DNA of 64,000 nucleotides from Candidatus Peregrinibacteria bacterium (GCA_018655275.1 JABIJZ010000009.1:62001-126000), one strand, 5' to 3'. Counted from the first letter of the stretch, positions 17,585 through 27,277 are shown. Notes: generated by a model from the sequence alone, not told the origin. Numbers and translations are program-made.

Positions 17585-17836
17585 ATGGTCAAAATACAAA
17601 AAATATTAGAAAAAAAAGAAATAGTTATTGAACTAAAGAAGAGGGATTTGATCAAACAATACCGAAAAGCCAAACAGTATCTGCTTCAAGGAAACACACT
17701 TCAAACAAAATTCAAAGAAAGGCATCCAAAAGGCAGCGGGATATGGTATTTTAGGATTAATAAACAATACAGAGCGTTAGGTGTATTTAACGATGAAGGG
17801 GATTTAATAATATTTAAAATTGACAATCACCAATAA
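17585..17836 (+). CDS. RelE/ParE-superfamily toxin
   Basis: 83 aa. FKERHPKGSGIWYFRINKQY followed by RALGVFNDEGDLIIFKID is the beta-sheet core of the RelE/ParE family with conserved Arg and aromatic positions. Probably a ribosome-dependent mRNA interferase; the exact subclass is not clear. Gene order antitoxin then toxin, followed by cca after 6 nt. Confidence 0.82.
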   Translation: MVKIQKILEKKEIVIELKKRDLIKQYRKAKQYLLQGNTLQTKFKERHPKGSGIWYFRINKQYRALGVFNDEGDLIIFKIDNHQ

Positions 17837-17842
17837 CTTCCA

Positions 17843-19177
17843 ATGAAACCCACCTCAATCCAAATCATTGAACAATTGAAGAAAGCTGGCCATGAAGCGT
17901 ACTGGGCCGGGGGATGTGTTCGCGACATGCTGCTTGGGACTGAACCCAAGGATTTCGACATCGTTACCTCAGCAAAGCCGGACGAAATAGAAGATCTCTT
18001 GGAAAAAACAATCCCAATAGGAAAAGAATTCGGAGTCATTCTCGCAATCCAAAACGGCCACAATTTCGAAGTCGCAACATTCCGTTCAGACGCAGGCTAC
18101 TCAGACGGTCGCAGACCAGATGCAGTCGAATTTACAAACGCAAAAGAAGACGCGCACAGAAGAGACTTCACAATCAACGCACTTTTCTATGATCCAACCA
18201 CAGACGAAATCTTCGACTACACCGACGGCCAAAAAGATATGAAAGAAAAACTTGTACGATTCATAGGCGACCCGGAAGAACGCATCAAAGAAGATCACCT
18301 CAGACTACTCCGCGCAGTCAGATTCAAAAACAATTTTGATTTCCAATACCATCCAGACACATACCAAGCCGTCAAGAAACACGCCCACCTCATAACAAAA
18401 ATCTCAAAAGAGCGAATCCGTGACGAACTCAGCAAAATGATAATGGGGGACAACGCCGACCAAGGATTCGAAGAACTCTTAGAAATTGGACTGCTCGACC
18501 ACATCCTCCCCGAAGCCGTAAAAATGAAAGGCGTCGGTCAGCCATCAATCTATCACCATGAAGGTGATGTCTGGGACCACTCAAAACTCGCACTCAAAAA
18601 CCTAACTCTAGAAGAAGCAGACCCAGACCCACTTCCAGTAGAAATCAGCCAGAATCTCCGATGGGCGACATTCTTCCATGACATCGGAAAACCCGAGACA
18701 TTCACATACGACGAAGAAAGAATCCGATTCGACGGCCACGCAGAAAAAGGCGCAGAAATCGCTACCTCAATAATGAAACGCCTAAAATTCCCAAAGAAAG
18801 ATATCAAAAGAGTTGCCTGGCTGATCGAACACCATATGATGGTTGTCCCATTAATGGAGATGTCAAAAAAACGACAACGAGCTTGGTTCCTCAAAGAAGG
18901 CTTTCCCGAACTCTTGGAGGTGTATCGCGCTGACGCTCTTGGCATCGACCCAATAGATCTGTCTGCGTACCACGAAATCAAACGTCTCTACAAACACGAA
19001 ATCGCCGAACTCAAACTCATGCCAAAGCAACTCATAAGCGGTGACGAAATAATCAAAACCCTAAAGATCCCATCAGGCAAAAAAGTTGGGACAATCCTCG
19101 CCGACATAAAAGAAAAACAACTTGAAGGAAAATTAAAGACAAAAGAAGACGCCCTCAAATATCTTAGCTCTCTGTAG
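17843..19177 (+). CDS. cca: CCA tRNA nucleotidyltransferase (poly(A) polymerase family)
   Basis: Adds or repairs the 3' CCA of tRNAs. 444 aa. YWAGGCVRDMLLGTEPKDFD (catalytic DxD) and RRDFTINALFYD, the RNA-binding ERIKEDHLRLLRAVRF, and a C-terminal HD domain (HDIGKPETFTYD). The only tRNA gene in the window already encodes CCA, so repair may be the main role. Six nt after the toxin; convergent with the next gene (14-nt overlap). Confidence 0.96.
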   Translation: MKPTSIQIIEQLKKAGHEAYWAGGCVRDMLLGTEPKDFDIVTSAKPDEIEDLLEKTIPIGKEFGVILAIQNGHNFEVATFRSDAGYSDGRRPDAVEFTNAKEDAHRRDFTINALFYDPTTDEIFDYTDGQKDMKEKLVRFIGDPEERIKEDHLRLLRAVRFKNNFDFQYHPDTYQAVKKHAHLITKISKERIRDELSKMIMGDNADQGFEELLEIGLLDHILPEAVKMKGVGQPSIYHHEGDVWDHSKLALKNLTLEEADPDPLPVEISQNLRWATFFHDIGKPETFTYDEERIRFDGHAEKGAEIATSIMKRLKFPKKDIKRVAWLIEHHMMVVPLMEMSKKRQRAWFLKEGFPELLEVYRADALGIDPIDLSAYHEIKRLYKHEIAELKLMPKQLISGDEIIKTLKIPSGKKVGTILADIKEKQLEGKLKTKEDALKYLSSL

Positions 19178-19988
19178 GAGCATTCTCAGCTTTGACTAAA
19201 GCGACCTGTTCCTCGATACCCTCATCATCTTCAACATATTCACCAGTCTTACCAACTTTCAAGGTAGGAAAGGCTAATTGGAAAACACTGATAGCCTCCT
19301 CCTCTGTTCCTTTGAAGGCCTCCTTGAATTTTATAAATAATTCTTCATGCTTCTTAGCAGCAAACAACTCGGCAACCGTCTCAAATCCAGCCAACATACC
19401 ATCATCACCACCAATCGTTTCAACAACAGGTCGAACATTGTGCACCAAATTAAAATAATCTTTAGGCTTTCCATTGTCATACAACGAAGCTCCAAGCTCA
19501 GCCAATCCCTCATGATCCAAATCTTTCTCCATATGCATCACATATTCATGAAGCAGCGCACGTCGCGCCAAAGTCAGATCATCTTTTAGCAATAAAACCG
19601 GGTCCAAAGCAACGAATTGCTCATAAGCTTGTCCAAGCTGATTTCCTTCAAATTTCTTTAACAAAACTTTTTTCTTTAAGTCCTCATCCGTAACACCGGG
19701 AGATTTTGCAGCCAAAAATAAAAGCACCATTTGAATTTTGTGGAGCTTGGCTTGCGCATCAGGATTTGGGCCCAACTCAAGATTTTTCATATAATCCCCC
19801 AAACTCATCGTCGAATAATCTACTTTCTTCGCGTCTTCAATGCTCATCGCGTCGTTCAAGACTTCTTCCACAGCCTCCTCTGTAGAGTCAGCCGCGCCTT
19901 CAGGCGTCATCAATGCTTCAGGATCAACCAAAGGTTTCTCACCCTCAGGTCCTCCACTTCCATTATTGTTTTGCGATCCGTCAGTCAT
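19164..19988 (-). CDS. Hypothetical protein, 274 aa
   Basis: No family recognised. Acidic, Gly/Ser/Asn-rich first about 50 residues (TDGSQNNNGSGGPEGEKP), then mostly helical. No signal or membrane segment. It lies about 95 nt after the MutS-like gene on the same strand, and a functional link is possible but unproven. Convergent 14-nt overlap with cca. Confidence 0.7.
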   Translation of the reverse strand: MTDGSQNNNGSGGPEGEKPLVDPEALMTPEGAADSTEEAVEEVLNDAMSIEDAKKVDYSTMSLGDYMKNLELGPNPDAQAKLHKIQMVLLFLAAKSPGVTDEDLKKKVLLKKFEGNQLGQAYEQFVALDPVLLLKDDLTLARRALLHEYVMHMEKDLDHEGLAELGASLYDNGKPKDYFNLVHNVRPVVETIGGDDGMLAGFETVAELFAAKKHEELFIKFKEAFKGTEEEAISVFQLAFPTLKVGKTGEYVEDDEGIEEQVALVKAENAPTES

Positions 19989-20082
19989 GTTTTTTGTTTA
20001 TTCAGATAACTATTGAATAATTATACCATAAAAGTCCCGGATTTAGCTACCCAGTATCTCTCATTTCTCCATTACCAGACTT

Positions 20083-22749
20083 TTATCCCTTCTTCAATAA
20101 AAATCCCAAATCAGCTCGTTCAAAAACATCACCTGGATCAGACTTCGCAGGAGTATCACTTTCAACAAATCTATAATCCTGTTCATGATCAGGCGCTAAT
20201 ATTGTGGTATTTTCAGGGAATCTCTTGCGCAAGTTCTCAAGCACCCCCAAATTATGGGAAACCATCAAAATAGTTACTTTGACATCAGGTCTCTCCATTA
20301 ATGATTTTATAAGATTATATTCAATAAGTGCCGCATCTTCAGGATTTGTGGCATCTTTCACTATCTCGTCCAACCCTATCAAAACTCTTGTAGGGTTTTC
20401 TGCAGTTCCTGAAACAGAATCCACTTGAGCTAAAAACTTTTTCAAGACATCAGCTCTAGCCTCCAAACCACTTTCTGAACCACCAGGAGTGGCCTGGCGA
20501 GTGGACATGTACAAAGAATGATCATACATACCCTCAGAACCAACTTCAACCTCACCACTACATGGAGATCCCGCTTGCGCTTGAGCAACCATTTCTATTA
20601 CACCTCCAGTCATAAATGTTTTACCTGCTGCATTTTTTGCCGTAACAGCTATAACACTATCTTCTCCAGCTTTAAGCTCAATATCATTTCCAACAGGCTC
20701 ACCACCCTGACCTTTTCCACGCATCACAGCAGGGACATTAGGATGATAAACACCTTTCAACTTAATAACATCAGACCCTTCAACAAATTCTGGTACAGAA
20801 TAAGATTTCTCACCAAGATTACGACAATAACTCTTGTAGTTACGCAACCTTTTCTCCAAAGCAACTAACTGTCTACTCAAAATTTGCAAACGAGCATAAA
20901 TGGTAAGCTTACCTTTTTTGACACACTTCGGAATCTTATCTCCGTCAAATTCAAATTCTTCATCAAGAAAAAAACCTTCAAAATTCTTCAAAACAACAGG
21001 GACTCTTCCTTCAAGTGATTGCCTATGATCACCGCGAAATTGCTCTTCATACAAACCATGCTGAGGCAATTTGTCAACATCTATCTCTAATTCTAAAATA
21101 ACTGGGTCCAATCCCAAAGCTAAACAAGCATCAGCTCCTAATGTTTTAATAAATGAAACCCATTTTCCAGCAGGAATATTATAGGCATTAGTCTCAGTCT
21201 TTAAAAAGTCAAATATTTGAGGAAAAACCCTTAGTCTGGCTGCCAACCGAGCATTTTCCTTTGAACCTAACATGGGAAACAATTTTCTTAAATCACCTCC
21301 ACACTCCTCTAATCCATATACTCTTCCTTCATTTGTATCATTCCCACGACGCAACACCGGGACATCCTCCAAATCAGGATGTGCACCCTCCTTAACCAAA
21401 GCTACATTTCTTTGAGGATCTAAATGATCAGCAACAACATTTACAGACCTGGACCTCAAAATTGCATCACTTTCAGGCCCGGCTAAATTTTCATCATCAA
21501 CGGAAAACATACTATCCAAAGCAGTTTCAATTTCTTCCGCAACCATAGGATTCCTGTCCCCAAAACTAGCACCCAACTGCTCACTTAAAAAAACACTTTG
21601 TTCTCTCGAAAAAATACAACGCTCAGCCCCTTCCGCTATTTTACAAAGACTTTCATTGTCAATTTCAGCAGAACTAAAATCACAAGATCTTACATTTCCC
21701 AAAACAACATCATCCCGTTCACATCTTATTTTCGTCCCATGAAAGAAAGTCGATTCAAGCTTCAAACCATCATTAACAACAAGTTCCCCCTGCATAAAAG
21801 CACAATTTTCAAGACTAAAATCAGCACCAGCAACTACTATCGTGTCATCAAACAATGTCTCTGCAACTTTCCCTCTACATTTTACCAATCTAGCCCGCTC
21901 AATCACATCCTGATCCACATTCAAATAACAGTTATGAGCAAAAGAATTTAACCAATATGCCGCGCGCATATAAAAAATTTCAGGATTTCCTCCACGAGGA
22001 AAGTTTTGATGAATAGTCTCAAGAGTAAGCCCAATATATTGATGTTTAACATTTTTAAGACGTAAAGCCTCAGATTCATCTCGATTATCAAATCCACTCT
22101 CATCAGTCTCATGACTTACAGAAGGCTCCCCCTCATTAATAACAAGCTTATAATCAGGTCCATAAATAGTCTCTCTGAAAGTACGAGCCTCCGGAGTCAG
22201 AAACCTATCCCTTTTAACTCTACAAACACTTGCCAACTGAGTTTCCAAAACATCAGGAGATTCATAAGGGACAAACAAAGCTCTTGAAAAATCTCCACGC
22301 GTCATCCGTCTATAAAGCTCAAATCCCAATTTTTTATAATGTTCAGGAAGTCTTGAAGATAAAATTAATGAAAACTTTTCATAATCCAAATCATCAAATC
22401 TCAGGTATTGTCTGTCTTCCTTATCCACACCTATTAAATTCCCAAATTCCCAAGCAAAATAATCCATAGCAATCCCAAGAGCTCTTTTCGCTCTAGCATC
22501 AAGGTGAGGATCTGTAGAAAAAGGTTCTTCAATATCCCCAATCGGCTCCAGAGAATGTTCTCTATCATCGGCCTTTGCTGCATTAAGATAATGCGCTTCC
22601 CGAGCCGCATCTAATTTCTCTAACTTACCAAGAAGATAGTCGACTTCAGGTTCAATATGATCACAATATCCGTTCCTATCCCCAGCAAATTCACAAGGCT
22701 CTTGCAGAGGAAAATTATCAGGATTTTCAGCAGATGATTCAGGTGCCAT
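20083..22749 (-). CDS. Divergent MutS-family ATPase with a long novel N-terminal region
   Basis: 888 aa. The last about 240 residues follow the MutS ATPase order: GVYHPNVPAV, VGNDIEL, VTAKNAAGKTFM (Walker A; the usual GPNxxGKS is altered), AQAQAGSPCSG, STRQATPGGSESGLEARADV (signature), RVLIGLDEIVKDATNPEDAA (Walker B), ILMVSHN. No mismatch-recognition, clamp or lever domain is evident. Residues about 290-400 have alternating hydrophobic/short repeats (ADFSLENCAFMQGELVV, LESTFFHGTKIRCER) like a pentapeptide-type helix. Whether it acts in mismatch repair is unknown. Has its own strong promoter. Confidence 0.8.
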   Translation of the reverse strand: MAPESSAENPDNFPLQEPCEFAGDRNGYCDHIEPEVDYLLGKLEKLDAAREAHYLNAAKADDREHSLEPIGDIEEPFSTDPHLDARAKRALGIAMDYFAWEFGNLIGVDKEDRQYLRFDDLDYEKFSLILSSRLPEHYKKLGFELYRRMTRGDFSRALFVPYESPDVLETQLASVCRVKRDRFLTPEARTFRETIYGPDYKLVINEGEPSVSHETDESGFDNRDESEALRLKNVKHQYIGLTLETIHQNFPRGGNPEIFYMRAAYWLNSFAHNCYLNVDQDVIERARLVKCRGKVAETLFDDTIVVAGADFSLENCAFMQGELVVNDGLKLESTFFHGTKIRCERDDVVLGNVRSCDFSSAEIDNESLCKIAEGAERCIFSREQSVFLSEQLGASFGDRNPMVAEEIETALDSMFSVDDENLAGPESDAILRSRSVNVVADHLDPQRNVALVKEGAHPDLEDVPVLRRGNDTNEGRVYGLEECGGDLRKLFPMLGSKENARLAARLRVFPQIFDFLKTETNAYNIPAGKWVSFIKTLGADACLALGLDPVILELEIDVDKLPQHGLYEEQFRGDHRQSLEGRVPVVLKNFEGFFLDEEFEFDGDKIPKCVKKGKLTIYARLQILSRQLVALEKRLRNYKSYCRNLGEKSYSVPEFVEGSDVIKLKGVYHPNVPAVMRGKGQGGEPVGNDIELKAGEDSVIAVTAKNAAGKTFMTGGVIEMVAQAQAGSPCSGEVEVGSEGMYDHSLYMSTRQATPGGSESGLEARADVLKKFLAQVDSVSGTAENPTRVLIGLDEIVKDATNPEDAALIEYNLIKSLMERPDVKVTILMVSHNLGVLENLRKRFPENTTILAPDHEQDYRFVESDTPAKSDPGDVFERADLGFLLKKG

Positions 22750-22773
22750 AATGTGATTGTTACAAAGAGGAGT

Positions 22774-22801
22774 ATTGTAGCAGAAAAACGCATATTGTCA
22801 A
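22774..22801 (-). promoter_or_regulatory. Promoter of the MutS-like gene
   Basis: Minus strand: TTGACA (22796-22801), 16-nt spacer, TACAAT (22774-22779); expected leader about 18 nt. Confidence 0.8.
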
Positions 22802-22898
22802 GCCCTTGGGGGTCTTTCTATAGAGCGTAGATATTACCAGTTTCTTCCGATTAGTCACGAACTTTGCTAAAATAAACCCAATCCCTCACCAAACACCT

Positions 22899-23810
22899 AT
22901 GGGCCAAACAATCTATCTCGTGCTTTTGTTCCTTCTCTCAGTACTTCCGGCATTATTTCTCCTTTGGTTTTTCGAAAAACAAGACAAAGGCGAAAAAGAA
23001 CCTCGCAAACTCAAAAACAAAGTTTTCTTCGCAGGCCTCCTAATGGTCATAATAGCAGGGGTAATAGAAAGTTTCGTAGACGGGTTCATAGGCGACTTGG
23101 GACTAAACTGGTACGCCTACATCTTCGTCCTAGCCTTCCTGATAACAGCGACAATTGAAGAGGGTCTCAAGCTGTACGTAGTCAAACGCATCGCATATAA
23201 ACACAAGAAATTCAACGAAGTTATGGACGGAATCACGTACGTGATCATCGCCAGTCTAGGGTTTGCAGTCCTCGAAAATATTCTGTACGTGATGCAGGAC
23301 GGATTCGGTACAGGGATAGCACGCGCACTTCTTGCTGTTCCGGCTCATGCCATGTTCTCCGGAATAATGGGTTACTACGTCGGAAAAGCGAAATTCTCAG
23401 ACTCAAAAGCCCCATGGGATTCAAGAAAACTTCTCTGGACGGGATATTTCCTCGCGGTTTTGTACCACGGACTTTACAATTTCTTCCTCCTCTCAGGAAC
23501 ATATCTGATGTTTGCAGTAGTTCCTTTGTTAATTTTCATGGCAGCGCACCTCAAACATTTGATAAACAAAGCTAGATTCGAAGACAAATCTCAAAAAAAC
23601 AAACCAAGACCCTTCACAGTAAAAAGGGGACTAAGACTTATCCTCGCAAGCGTACTACCAGTCATCGCCATTCTATGGGTCGGCGGCAGCATCATGCTCT
23701 ACAACGAAGGCCAGATCGACGGCACATACATTCTGACAGCCAGCCCATTTCCAATATTGATGCTCATCGGATCATATCTATTAATTCGTAGGAAAAAAGT
23801 CAAAAAATGA
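22899..23810 (+). CDS. PrsW-family intramembrane metalloprotease
   Basis: 303 aa with about eight membrane segments. The PrsW motifs appear in order: EEGLKLYVVKR, FAVLENILYV, HAMFSGIMGYYVGKA and LYHGLYNF, supplying the Glu and His residues of the catalytic zinc site. In other bacteria PrsW cuts anti-sigma factors in the membrane. Here its TGA overlaps the ATG of the second Cys-rich gene (ATGA), so the two are translationally coupled. Confidence 0.9.
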   Translation: MGQTIYLVLLFLLSVLPALFLLWFFEKQDKGEKEPRKLKNKVFFAGLLMVIIAGVIESFVDGFIGDLGLNWYAYIFVLAFLITATIEEGLKLYVVKRIAYKHKKFNEVMDGITYVIIASLGFAVLENILYVMQDGFGTGIARALLAVPAHAMFSGIMGYYVGKAKFSDSKAPWDSRKLLWTGYFLAVLYHGLYNFFLLSGTYLMFAVVPLLIFMAAHLKHLINKARFEDKSQKNKPRPFTVKRGLRLILASVLPVIAILWVGGSIMLYNEGQIDGTYILTASPFPILMLIGSYLLIRRKKVKK

Positions 23811-24823
23811 CAGCCGAAGAATTCATCCAACAATACGAAGCACTTCAGCTAAAAACTCCACGTCTCGCACTCAGCAACACAAAAGGAGTAAATTCAGACT
23901 ACGCAAGTTGGACCATCAACAACAAAAACTGCTACATGATCTTCGCATCCGACCACAACGAAGATTGTTTTTATTCAAGATGGCTATACTGGTCAAAAGA
24001 CACAGCGGATTGCAGCAACATGCACAAAGGAATCCTGTGCTACGAATGTATCGACACAAACAACAGCTACAACTGCGACTACTGCCAGGACTGTGACACG
24101 TGCACGGACTGCCTTTATTGCCACGAGTGTACAGGTTGCACAGACTGTATCGGGTGTTCCGTCAGATATCGCTCACAATACAAAATTTTCAACGAACAAT
24201 TCACAAAAGAAGAATATTTCGCAAAAAAATCACAAATCCTAGCCGAACTAAACACCCCAGAAGGCCGCACCAAATTTGCCCAAAAATTTGAAGAAGTAAA
24301 ACTAAGCGTTCCCCACAAATACACCCACGGCCAAAACAACGAAAACTGCTCAGGAAACCATGTCTACCACAGCAAAAACTGCCACGATTGCTACAACATA
24401 AACGATTGTGAAGATTGTGGCTACCTCCTCGACGCAGTAAACAAAACAAAAGACTGCTACGACGTCCTCGCAATGGAAGAAGCCCAAATGTGCTACGAAG
24501 GCATGTCCAACTGGGGTTTCAATATGAGCTTCTGTATGATGAGCTGGTTTTCCAGCAATATGGAATACTGCGAACTTTGCCAATCCTGCAAAGATTGTTT
24601 CGGTTGCATCGGGCTACATAGCAAAAAATTCCACATACTCAACCAACCATACGAAGAAGCCGAATACTACCGACTCACAAAAGAAATCAAAGACGATCTC
24701 CGCGCCAAAAACCTCTACAACCGTTGGTTCCCACCTTCAACATTCAAATACGAAGATACATTGGCCCAGGATTTTTATCCAAAATCACGCCCTACTCAAA
24801 AACTCCCTGAAAGTACCATTTGA
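23807..24823 (+). CDS. Cysteine-array protein, paralogue 2 (short form)
   Basis: 338 aa, 28 cysteines. It lacks the N- and C-terminal zinc ribbons of the paralogues at 3353 and 39585 but keeps the core: DYCQDCDTCTDCLYCHECTG (seven of its 28 cysteines in 20 residues), anchor FNEQFTKEEY, a second array ending CKDCFGCIGLHSK, anchor LNQPYEEAEYY, and the following TFKYEDTLAQDFYP. Coupled to PrsW. Its 3' end overlaps the convergent LCP gene by 32 nt. Function unknown; metal binding is inferred from cysteines. Confidence 0.75.
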   Translation: MTAEEFIQQYEALQLKTPRLALSNTKGVNSDYASWTINNKNCYMIFASDHNEDCFYSRWLYWSKDTADCSNMHKGILCYECIDTNNSYNCDYCQDCDTCTDCLYCHECTGCTDCIGCSVRYRSQYKIFNEQFTKEEYFAKKSQILAELNTPEGRTKFAQKFEEVKLSVPHKYTHGQNNENCSGNHVYHSKNCHDCYNINDCEDCGYLLDAVNKTKDCYDVLAMEEAQMCYEGMSNWGFNMSFCMMSWFSSNMEYCELCQSCKDCFGCIGLHSKKFHILNQPYEEAEYYRLTKEIKDDLRAKNLYNRWFPPSTFKYEDTLAQDFYPKSRPTQKLPESTI

Positions 24824-26876
24824 TCAAATTCCAATTCTCATTCTTCGGAACAAGTGTATAGGCTTGCAAAGCTGAATCACATTCCGACATCTCATCTGTC
24901 GACTTCAACGCTGCACACTCCTCAGATGTGATGTATTCCGGCACAGTCAAAACATTTGCGGTCGACAAAACATTACTCGAATTCAATTTGAAGTTTTGGT
25001 ATTTGAAATAATAAGATGCAGCTTCTTTGAGCCCAATATTGGTCGAAGTTTGGTTCAACACAGTTTTTAAAATATCGTAAACAACAGTGGCATCACTAAC
25101 TCCCAAATTGCGCAACTTCCCCTGAATGGCCTCAAGGATTTTATGTTGTCTTGCGGCACGCGCAAAGTCCGAACTTGTATGTCTAGATCGTGCTAAACGC
25201 AAAGATTCTTTGCCACCAAGATGATAATTCCCCGGCTCATAATGCATAGTTCCCCAGACACCATTGTCCAAAGTCTTGTAACTCGGATCCACAACAGCAT
25301 CCTCCAAATGAATATCAATCCCCCCAATCAAATCCACAACATCAATAAAAGCATACATATCGATCATCACGTATTTGTCCAGCTTATACCCAACAATCTC
25401 ACTCATCACTTTTGCGAACTCATCCATCCCGTACATATCTGCATACCGATTTATCTTGCGGCCCTTGTAATACAAATCTCGCGGAATGCTCACCAAATCA
25501 ATCGTCGACGTCCCTTCATCCAAATGCGCAAAAATAATAGTATCGATCAAAGCCCCATGCTTCCCAGCAATCAAAATATTGAAAGCCCCAGAGCTCGACA
25601 GGGGAGTATTAGAGAAAACCGGAACATCAGAAGGTAAATCTAAAGTTTTTTTTTTGCTGCCAGGCACTGTCCCAGGTGTTCCGTCCGGATTCACAACCTC
25701 AACAATACCAGTAGCTTTTTCAATTACGATCGACCCCAACAAAGTCCCATCAAATCGCTTGATATCATAGTATAACCTATACGCATCGCTCCTAGCCTCA
25801 GTCTCAACAACCAAATTAGCCTCCTTCAAAAGCAATTTAAACCCATCGTCATCGAAAGTCTGCGCCAACGTCTGCTTCGCCGCAATCACTCGTCTCTGAG
25901 CAGATGGCAAAACATCCATCTTCTCAATAAACGGTGGCAACGCAGTAAACAAATCACTCACCTTCAAAATCACTTCATCAGTGTCTCTCAAGTCCTTCAA
26001 CGTCATCTCCAAATTTGTCGCATCCAATACAACTTGAGCAACTGGCTCTCCAGCCTCATTTACCAAATTATAAGTATACATAAAATCCGCAAACAAAGGC
26101 TTCGAATCAAAATCCAAACGCTCCGTCTCCAAAAGATGTGCAATCGTCGCATTTCTAAACGTCTCAACTATATAGGAATTCTTTTCCGAAACAGCCTTCA
26201 TTGTTTTCAAAATCCTATCTGAATTCTCCTCCAAGAACTCATCCACATACTTAGAAAATTCATCGCCAGACGTAGCCTCAACTTCCTCCCAAGAGTAAAC
26301 AGTCTCCAAAGACAAAACTCCGCTCTCCTTATCTAAAACGAAAGTAGCAAGTTTCCAATCTGCAGAATAAACACCCAAAGAATATTGAGCTTCATCTTCG
26401 GCCAATTGGCCAAGCTTCAACGCATCCAACCTCAACCCTTTCAAAAGCCCCAATCTCAAACTCAAATTCTGCGAAAGTTTCTCGTGAGCAGACAGCCCAC
26501 CAATATATTCGAACAACGCTAGCTGGACAGGGTCAGTCTCACTATCCGAATCATCTTCATACACACCGATCGAAGAATAATTTTGCATTGGCATCCTAAG
26601 ATAACTTCGAACCTCATTCAAATCTCCGCCCAAAGCCCCAGACAGTTCATTCAACCGTCCAACTTCATCAATCAACGATGAGCCCTTCGAATCCAAAGAC
26701 GAAAGCCCACCAGTGATTCTGCTCACCTGAATGTATTGATTAAGAAACATCGCAACAAGCAGCACGACAAAAAGATTCTTCCACGTGACGTGGTGCTGAT
26801 GTCTCTCAGGCAACTTCCCTTTAACGAAATTTAGCCCCTTTTTCAGCACACTAGATAATTTATTTCGATAATTCAT
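24792..26876 (-). CDS. LytR-CpsA-Psr (LCP) family cell-wall ligase-like protein
   Basis: 694 aa. A transmembrane helix near residues 30-50 (NLFVVLLVAMFLNQYIQV) precedes a long extracellular region with no recognised domain, then the LCP domain in the C-terminal 260 residues: FNILIAGKHGALIDTIIFAH, DLVSIPRDLYYKGRKINRYA, VDLIGGIDIH, GGKESLRLARSRHTSSDFAR. LCP enzymes attach glycopolymers to peptidoglycan. Very short or no leader. Confidence 0.92.
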   Translation of the reverse strand: MNYRNKLSSVLKKGLNFVKGKLPERHQHHVTWKNLFVVLLVAMFLNQYIQVSRITGGLSSLDSKGSSLIDEVGRLNELSGALGGDLNEVRSYLRMPMQNYSSIGVYEDDSDSETDPVQLALFEYIGGLSAHEKLSQNLSLRLGLLKGLRLDALKLGQLAEDEAQYSLGVYSADWKLATFVLDKESGVLSLETVYSWEEVEATSGDEFSKYVDEFLEENSDRILKTMKAVSEKNSYIVETFRNATIAHLLETERLDFDSKPLFADFMYTYNLVNEAGEPVAQVVLDATNLEMTLKDLRDTDEVILKVSDLFTALPPFIEKMDVLPSAQRRVIAAKQTLAQTFDDDGFKLLLKEANLVVETEARSDAYRLYYDIKRFDGTLLGSIVIEKATGIVEVVNPDGTPGTVPGSKKKTLDLPSDVPVFSNTPLSSSGAFNILIAGKHGALIDTIIFAHLDEGTSTIDLVSIPRDLYYKGRKINRYADMYGMDEFAKVMSEIVGYKLDKYVMIDMYAFIDVVDLIGGIDIHLEDAVVDPSYKTLDNGVWGTMHYEPGNYHLGGKESLRLARSRHTSSDFARAARQHKILEAIQGKLRNLGVSDATVVYDILKTVLNQTSTNIGLKEAASYYFKYQNFKLNSSNVLSTANVLTVPEYITSEECAALKSTDEMSECDSALQAYTLVPKNENWNLIKWYFQGVFE

Positions 26877-26884
26877 GCGGGAAA

Positions 26885-26913
26885 ATAGTATTCAAAATCA
26901 GCTTCGAATGCAA
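26885..26913 (-). promoter_or_regulatory. Promoter of the LCP gene, essentially leaderless
   Basis: Minus strand: TTGCAT (26908-26913), 17-nt spacer, TACTAT (26885-26890). Predicted start about 2 nt before the ATG. Confidence 0.7.
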
Positions 26914-26930
26914 ATCTAAAGATTTTTTTG

Positions 26931-26959
26931 TTGAAATTTCCGGGCGCTTCGTTTAGAAT
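26931..26959 (+). promoter_or_regulatory. Promoter of tRNA-Gly
   Basis: TTGAAA (26931-26936), 17-nt spacer, TAGAAT (26954-26959), 28 nt before the tRNA 5' end. Confidence 0.7.
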
Positions 26960-26987
26960 TCCTCGCGTTAAGACCTTCGAAAATTTA

Positions 26988-27061
26988 GCGGGTGTCGTAT
27001 AAAGGCTATTACCACGGCCTTCCAAGCCGTTGATACGGGTTCGATTCCCGTCACCCGCTCC
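26988..27061 (+). tRNA. tRNA-Gly (anticodon TCC), CCA encoded
   Basis: GCGGGTG pairs with CACCCGC as acceptor stem; T-arm GGTTCGATTCC; anticodon arm CGGCCTTCCAAGCCG with TCC; discriminator U; encoded CCA (27059-27061). Cloverleaf reads cleanly. Confidence 0.96.
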
Positions 27062-27072
27062 AGATTAAAAAA

Positions 27073-27096
27073 CACTGACCATCGGGTCAGTTTTTT
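27073..27096 (+). terminator. Rho-independent terminator after tRNA-Gly
   Basis: ACTGACC / GGTCAGT stem, 4-nt loop, followed by a T-run (27090-27096). Confidence 0.9.
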
Positions 27097-27160
27097 TAAT
27101 TTTAGGCGAATGTCGAGGGCATTGAACCGAAGGTGAGAATTCCCGTTGCTTAAGCATGCT

Positions 27161-27208
27161 GTGAACAAGGAGTATAACGACACAGTGAACAGGATGATTA
27201 AGTACGAC
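27161..27208. repeat. Imperfect direct repeat pair downstream of tRNA-Gly
   Basis: 27161-27181 (GTGAACAAGGAGTATAACGA then C) and 27185-27208 (beginning GTGAACAGGATGATTAAGTA) are similar. The 27097-27246 stretch holds no gene I can support; it may be decayed sequence. Confidence 0.45.
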
Positions 27209-27248
27209 GGAGCGCAGCAAAGTGCACCCGCTATACCCCCTTTACCGC

Positions 27249-27277
27249 TTCAAAAAGGGGTTATTTCATGGTATAAT
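27249..27277 (+). promoter_or_regulatory. Promoter of the GNAT gene
   Basis: TTCAAA (27249-27254), 17-nt spacer, TATAAT (27272-27277); leader about 17 nt to the ATG at 27301. Confidence 0.65.

Noticed and set aside
26968-27183. Minus-strand ORF containing ERVTGIEPVSTAWKAVVIA
   Set aside because: It is the complement of the tRNA-Gly gene translated; this peptide is a well-known false annotation.
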